Origin: Alphaproteobacteria bacterium
Lineage (GTDB): Bacteria; Pseudomonadota; Alphaproteobacteria; Rhizobiales; Rhizobiaceae
Length of the DNA stretch: 38,710 nucleotides
Reading direction: 5' to 3'
Assembly: GCA_024280375.1 (NCBI GenBank)
Contig: JAJRQF010000113.1
Span: 1-38,710 of the forward strand
The position numbers and the translations under genes are program-made. How positions within the stretch are numbered: the stretch's first letter is position 1; every line of letters starts with the position of its first letter. The notes under the pieces are model-generated. The model searched no databases, had not been told where the DNA came from, and saw only the letters and a program-made list of their open reading frames with translations. Of this stretch, positions 35,210-38,710 are shown in pieces.

Positions 35210-35938
35210 ATGCAAGCAAACAATCCCGTTATTAAACTTGATCAAGTTCACCTGACCCTTGGCAATGGTGCCTCAAAAGTGCACGTGTTGAAAGGCGTCA
35301 GCCTTGCAATTGAAGAGGGGCAATCGGTTGGCATTGTCGGGCCTTCCGGGTCTGGCAAATCAACTCTATTGATGGTGATGGCGGGGCTTGAGCGAATTGA
35401 TGCGGGCTCAATTTCGCTTGCAGGCGAAGATTTCTCCAATCTCAATGAAGATGATCTGGCAGCCTTTCGCGGCAAGAATATCGGCATCGTATTTCAATCC
35501 TTCCATCTCATTCCCAATATGACCGCGCTTGAAAATGTTGCCGTACCACTAGAACTTGCCGGAAGAAACGATGCGTTTGAACGCGCAGAATTTGAATTGA
35601 ATGCCGTTGGACTTGGCGAGCGCCTTTCCCATTACCCGGCGCAAATGTCGGGTGGCGAGCAACAGCGTGTGGCAATGGCAAGAGCGCTTGCCCCACAGCC
35701 CAAAATTCTGATCGCAGATGAACCAACCGGCAATCTGGATGAAACCACCGGTGGGCAAATCGCCGATCTGTTGTTTCAGGAACAAAAACAGCGCGGCATG
35801 ACCCTGGTGCTGGTTACCCACGATAGTGGTCTGGCCTCTCGCTGCGAGCGGGTATTGCAGGTGCGCTCGGGCGAGATTGAAAACGCTTCGCTCGCAACAC
35901 AGATAAAACCCACGGCAAAATCTCAGGCTGCCCAATGA
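35210..35938 (+). CDS. ybbA: ABC transporter ATP-binding protein, YbbA/LolD-type
   Basis: 242-residue ATPase. Walker [10 protein letters not shown] (about 44-52), Q-loop [17 protein letters not shown], signature MSGGEQQR and Walker [13 protein letters not shown] are all intact. It belongs to the MacB/LolD/FtsE group, whose permeases have FtsX-like domains. It overlaps the next gene by ATGA and is divergent from the TesA-like esterase gene, as in tesA-ybbAP operons of gammaproteobacteria. The substrate is unknown. Confidence 0.9.
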   Translation: MQANNPVIKLDQVHLTLGNGASKVHVLKGVSLAIEEGQSVGIVGPSGSGKSTLLMVMAGLERIDAGSISLAGEDFSNLNEDDLAAFRGKNIGIVFQSFHLIPNMTALENVAVPLELAGRNDAFERAEFELNAVGLGERLSHYPAQMSGGEQQRVAMARALAPQPKILIADEPTGNLDETTGGQIADLLFQEQKQRGMTLVLVTHDSGLASRCERVLQVRSGEIENASLATQIKPTAKSQAAQ

Positions 35939-38520
35939 GTGCCGCAAACAATAAGACTTTTGCCAATTCCAACGGCGCAAACCTGTCGCTTGCCTTGCGC
36001 TTTGCATTGCGTGAATTGCGCGCCGGGCTTCGTGGCTTTTACATTTTTCTTGCCTGTATTGCGCTTGGGGTGGGTGCCATATCAGGCGTAAACTCGGTCG
36101 CCCGTTCGATCACCAGCGGCATCGCGGCAGAAGGTAAGGGAATTTTGGGCGGCGACATTGCCTTTTCCCTAAATCAGCGCCAGTTCCGCCCGGATGAAAT
36201 TGCCTTTATCAAGAGCTTTGGTGCGACCTCAACCATCGGCAAATTGCGCGCTATGGCAAGATTACCCGATGGCTCTGACCAGGTTTTGGTTGAGGTTAAG
36301 GCCGTGGATAAAGCCTATCCATTGCATGGGTCACTGGTTTCAAACCCGGTTGATGCGTCAAAAGCACTTGCATCAAATGATGATCAGGCCATCGTCGACC
36401 CTTTATTGCTCGATCGGCTGGGCCTGAAAATCGGTGACAAAATCAAGCTTGGATCGCGTGAAATCACTATAATCGGCACTATCGATAACGAACCCGACCG
36501 GGTTGGCGATGGTGTTGGCTTTGGTCCAAAAATCCTCATCAGTCACGCGGCTTTAATGCAAAGCGGTCTGGTACAACCGGGCAGTCTGATTGGCTGGTCA
36601 TATCGGCTATTACTGGACAATCCATCAGACAAAAACCTTACCCGCATTATTGATAATGCCGGTAAAGAATTCCCCGATGCCGGCTGGCGCATTCGCTCGC
36701 GCTCTAATGCGGCACCTGCTCTTTCACGCAGCATAGAGCGATTTTCACAGTTTCTTACTCTTGTTGGCCTAACCGCCCTAATCGTCGGCGGAGTTGGCGT
36801 CGCCAATGCAATTCGCGCCTATCTCGATGGCAAACGTCAGGTCATCGCCTCATTTAAATCTCTCGGCGCACCGGCAAAGTTTGTGTTCGCCGTATATCTT
36901 TTACAAATCATGCTGCTTGCCTTTGTCGGCATATTTATTGGCCTGATCATCGGGGCCACCATGCCCTTTATTGCCAAGATCGCCCTTGCGGGCATTATTC
37001 CGGTTGGCAGCAGTGCAACATTTTTCCCAGATGCTTTGGCACTTGGGGCGATTTACGGATTGCTGGCATCGCTTGCATTTGCGATCTGGCCGCTGGCGCA
37101 GGCCCGCGACATTCCGGCAACCGCGCTTTTCCGTGAAAATGAACGCGGCAACAGCATTTGGCCACGCCCGATCTATATTCTGATCATGCTTTCACTGATA
37201 TTGGCATTGGCTGGTCTTGCGATCTTTTTTGCCGAACAACGGATGATCGCAATGGTATTTGTTGGCGCCATTTTGTTTGCATTTGTCATGTTGCGGTTGG
37301 TTGCCATGCTCATTCAATGGCTTGCCAAACGGGCACCACGGGTAAAATCTCCCGGCCTGCGCATGGCTCTTGGCAATATCCACCGCCCCGGCTCGCTTAC
37401 CCAATCGGTGGTTTTATCGCTTGGACTGGGCCTTGCCCTGCTGGTTGCCCTTGCCCTGATCGACGGCAATCTTCGCCAACAGATTTCCGGCAATATTCCG
37501 GAAAAAGCCCCTGATTTTTTCTTTGTTGATATTCAAAATACCGAACTTGATGCATTCCGCCAGTTTATGAAAACCAATGTGCCCGAGGCAGAGATTCAAA
37601 CCGTTCCAATGTTACGCGGCCGAATTATCACCCTCAATGAAACCCCGGCCGAAAAAGCCGAGGTCAAAGAAAGCGGCCGGTGGGTTTTGCGTGGTGATCG
37701 AGGCTTAACCTATTCATCAAATCTGCCAGTAAATTCGTCGATTGCAGATGGTAAATGGTGGGATGAAAATTACAGCGGCGAACCACTGGTGTCATTTTCG
37801 GCTGAAGAAGCGGGCGAGCTTTATTTGAAAGTTGGCGACCGGGTAACCGTAAATGTTCTGGGGCGGAATATTACCGCCCGCATTGCCAATCTGCGTAATG
37901 TGGAATGGCAAAGTCTGGCGATCAACTTTGTCATGGTATTTTCCCCCAACACCTTTGCCGGCGCACCACACGCCCATTTGGCCACCATGCAGTTGAAAGA
38001 TGCCAATCAAACCAAAGAAGAAACCGGCAAACGCGATGCAGAAATTCTTCGAATTGTCACCAACAGGTTTCCAACTGTCACCACCGTCAGGGTTCGCGAT
38101 GCCCTTAACACCATCAACGGATTGATCGGCCAATTGGCAACCGCCATTCGCGCCGCCGCTGCCCTCGCACTTGTTGCCTCTGTTCTGGTGCTTGGGGGCG
38201 CGCTTGCCGCAGGCAATACTGCCCGTGTTCACGATTCGATTGTGTTAAAAACTCTCGGTGCCACCCGCAAAATGCTGATTTATGCTTTTACCCTTGAATA
38301 TTTGCTACTGGGAATGGCAACCGCAATTTTTGCTATTCTTACCGGCGCGCTTGCCAGCTGGTTTGTTATTTCGAAAATCATGGGTTTCACCGCAATTTTC
38401 CTACCCGAAGTTGCCATTGGAACCGTTGTCATAGCGCTTGTGTTAACCGTCGGGTTTGGGTTAATTGGCACCTGGCGTGTTTTAGGTCAAAAAGCAGCAC
38501 CTGTGCTGCGAAACCTATAA
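35935..38520 (+). CDS. ybbP: ABC transporter permease, YbbP type, two FtsX-like domains
   Basis: 861-residue permease. TM1 (FYIFLACIALGVGAISGVNS, about 38-57) is followed by a MacB-like periplasmic domain, then three-helix FtsX domains around residues 265-400 (FLTLVGLTALIVGGVGVANA; MLLAFVGIFIGLIIGATMPF) and 735-855 (ALALVASVLVLGGALAAGNT; LEYLLLGMATAIFAILTGAL). Additional helices in the middle (YILIMLSLILALAGLAIFFA and SLGLGLALLVALALI) separate the halves. The ten-helix plan is typical of YbbP. It starts in the stop codon of ybbA. Its role in lipid or lysophospholipid export is suggested by its esterase neighbour but is not shown. Confidence 0.9.
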   Translation: MSAANNKTFANSNGANLSLALRFALRELRAGLRGFYIFLACIALGVGAISGVNSVARSITSGIAAEGKGILGGDIAFSLNQRQFRPDEIAFIKSFGATSTIGKLRAMARLPDGSDQVLVEVKAVDKAYPLHGSLVSNPVDASKALASNDDQAIVDPLLLDRLGLKIGDKIKLGSREITIIGTIDNEPDRVGDGVGFGPKILISHAALMQSGLVQPGSLIGWSYRLLLDNPSDKNLTRIIDNAGKEFPDAGWRIRSRSNAAPALSRSIERFSQFLTLVGLTALIVGGVGVANAIRAYLDGKRQVIASFKSLGAPAKFVFAVYLLQIMLLAFVGIFIGLIIGATMPFIAKIALAGIIPVGSSATFFPDALALGAIYGLLASLAFAIWPLAQARDIPATALFRENERGNSIWPRPIYILIMLSLILALAGLAIFFAEQRMIAMVFVGAILFAFVMLRLVAMLIQWLAKRAPRVKSPGLRMALGNIHRPGSLTQSVVLSLGLGLALLVALALIDGNLRQQISGNIPEKAPDFFFVDIQNTELDAFRQFMKTNVPEAEIQTVPMLRGRIITLNETPAEKAEVKESGRWVLRGDRGLTYSSNLPVNSSIADGKWWDENYSGEPLVSFSAEEAGELYLKVGDRVTVNVLGRNITARIANLRNVEWQSLAINFVMVFSPNTFAGAPHAHLATMQLKDANQTKEETGKRDAEILRIVTNRFPTVTTVRVRDALNTINGLIGQLATAIRAAAALALVASVLVLGGALAAGNTARVHDSIVLKTLGATRKMLIYAFTLEYLLLGMATAIFAILTGALASWFVISKIMGFTAIFLPEVAIGTVVIALVLTVGFGLIGTWRVLGQKAAPVLRNL

Positions 38521-38710
38521 GTAATTTGAAGGTTTTGGGTCGTAAACTGATAAAAACTGCGGTAAATCACGACAAAATAAGCCAAAATTAACAACCTTTA
38601 ATATAAGGGTCTTGTTACTGGCAGAATTAATCCTCATATTGAGGGCAAGTGGATTGTGATCCAAAACGTGGATTACAACCGATAAACCTATAATTGCGAT
38701 CAACGTAACG

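Noticed and set aside
38515-38703. Minus-strand reading frame of 62 codons at the right edge
   Set aside because: It overlaps the end of the permease gene, has no ribosome site or recognisable domain, and the 190-base stretch is AT-rich, so I see only non-coding sequence there apart from an ACCTATAAT motif.

Overview
The window looks like chromosomal DNA of an alphaproteobacterium of the order Hyphomicrobiales (Rhizobiales). Four things point there. Gene order matches that group (hpt / zinc-ribbon protein / ftsE-ftsX / ydcF / plsC; rsmB / heparinase-like protein; rlmN / ialB). An Omp19-type protease-inhibitor lipoprotein is present. LexA operators have the alphaproteobacterial GTTC-N7-GTTC form. 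Palindromic intergenic repeats resemble those common in rhizobia. The composition leans towards AT for the order, but I cannot name a genus. This is mostly a core-genome region: no rRNA, tRNA, prophage, CRISPR or transposase gene was recognised.

Layout. 1-5350: purine salvage (hpt, cut by the left edge), a zinc-ribbon membrane protein, the divisome ABC pair FtsE/FtsX, a YdcF-type envelope protein and a PlsC acyltransferase. 5390-7605: an unknown gene under two LexA boxes, two tiny palindromic elements, a MerR regulator and the dimer-resolution recombinase XerC. 7698-10917: 16S rRNA methyltransferase RsmB with an apparent one-base frameshift at its 3' end, then a heparinase II/III-family protein. 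11065-17628: Omp19-like lipoprotein, a zapE / DD-carboxypeptidase / CobW-GTPase run, FadD and a DUF924 protein.

17805-27538 is a surface-polysaccharide neighbourhood: a flippase, a CelD-type acetyltransferase, a large MscS-type channel, a GDP-mannose-forming ManC, a Wza-type export lipoprotein, a CpsB/YwqE-type PHP phosphatase and a secreted FecR-like protein. The Wza gene is bracketed by inverted copies of a bipartite palindromic repeat, one of which has expanded into four tandem modules. No glycosyltransferase, polymerase or Wzc kinase is in view, so the polysaccharide machinery must continue elsewhere.

27770-38520: RlmN, IalB-family protein, a SpoU methyltransferase, quinone oxidoreductase, YkvA-family protein, an HSD10-like dehydrogenase, a TPR protein with pterin dehydratase, a low-molecular-weight phosphatase, a TesA-like esterase, and a YbbA/YbbP ABC pair.

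The most interesting signals are small: (i) the double SOS operator before an unrecognised gene; (ii) twin hairpin elements whose stems have changed together while still pairing; (iii) the repeat architecture around wza; (iv) a 266-bp inverted-repeat element that fills the gap between two genes, supplying a stop codon on one side and abutting a start codon on the other; and (v) the rsmB frameshift. I did not find a convincing new multi-gene system.
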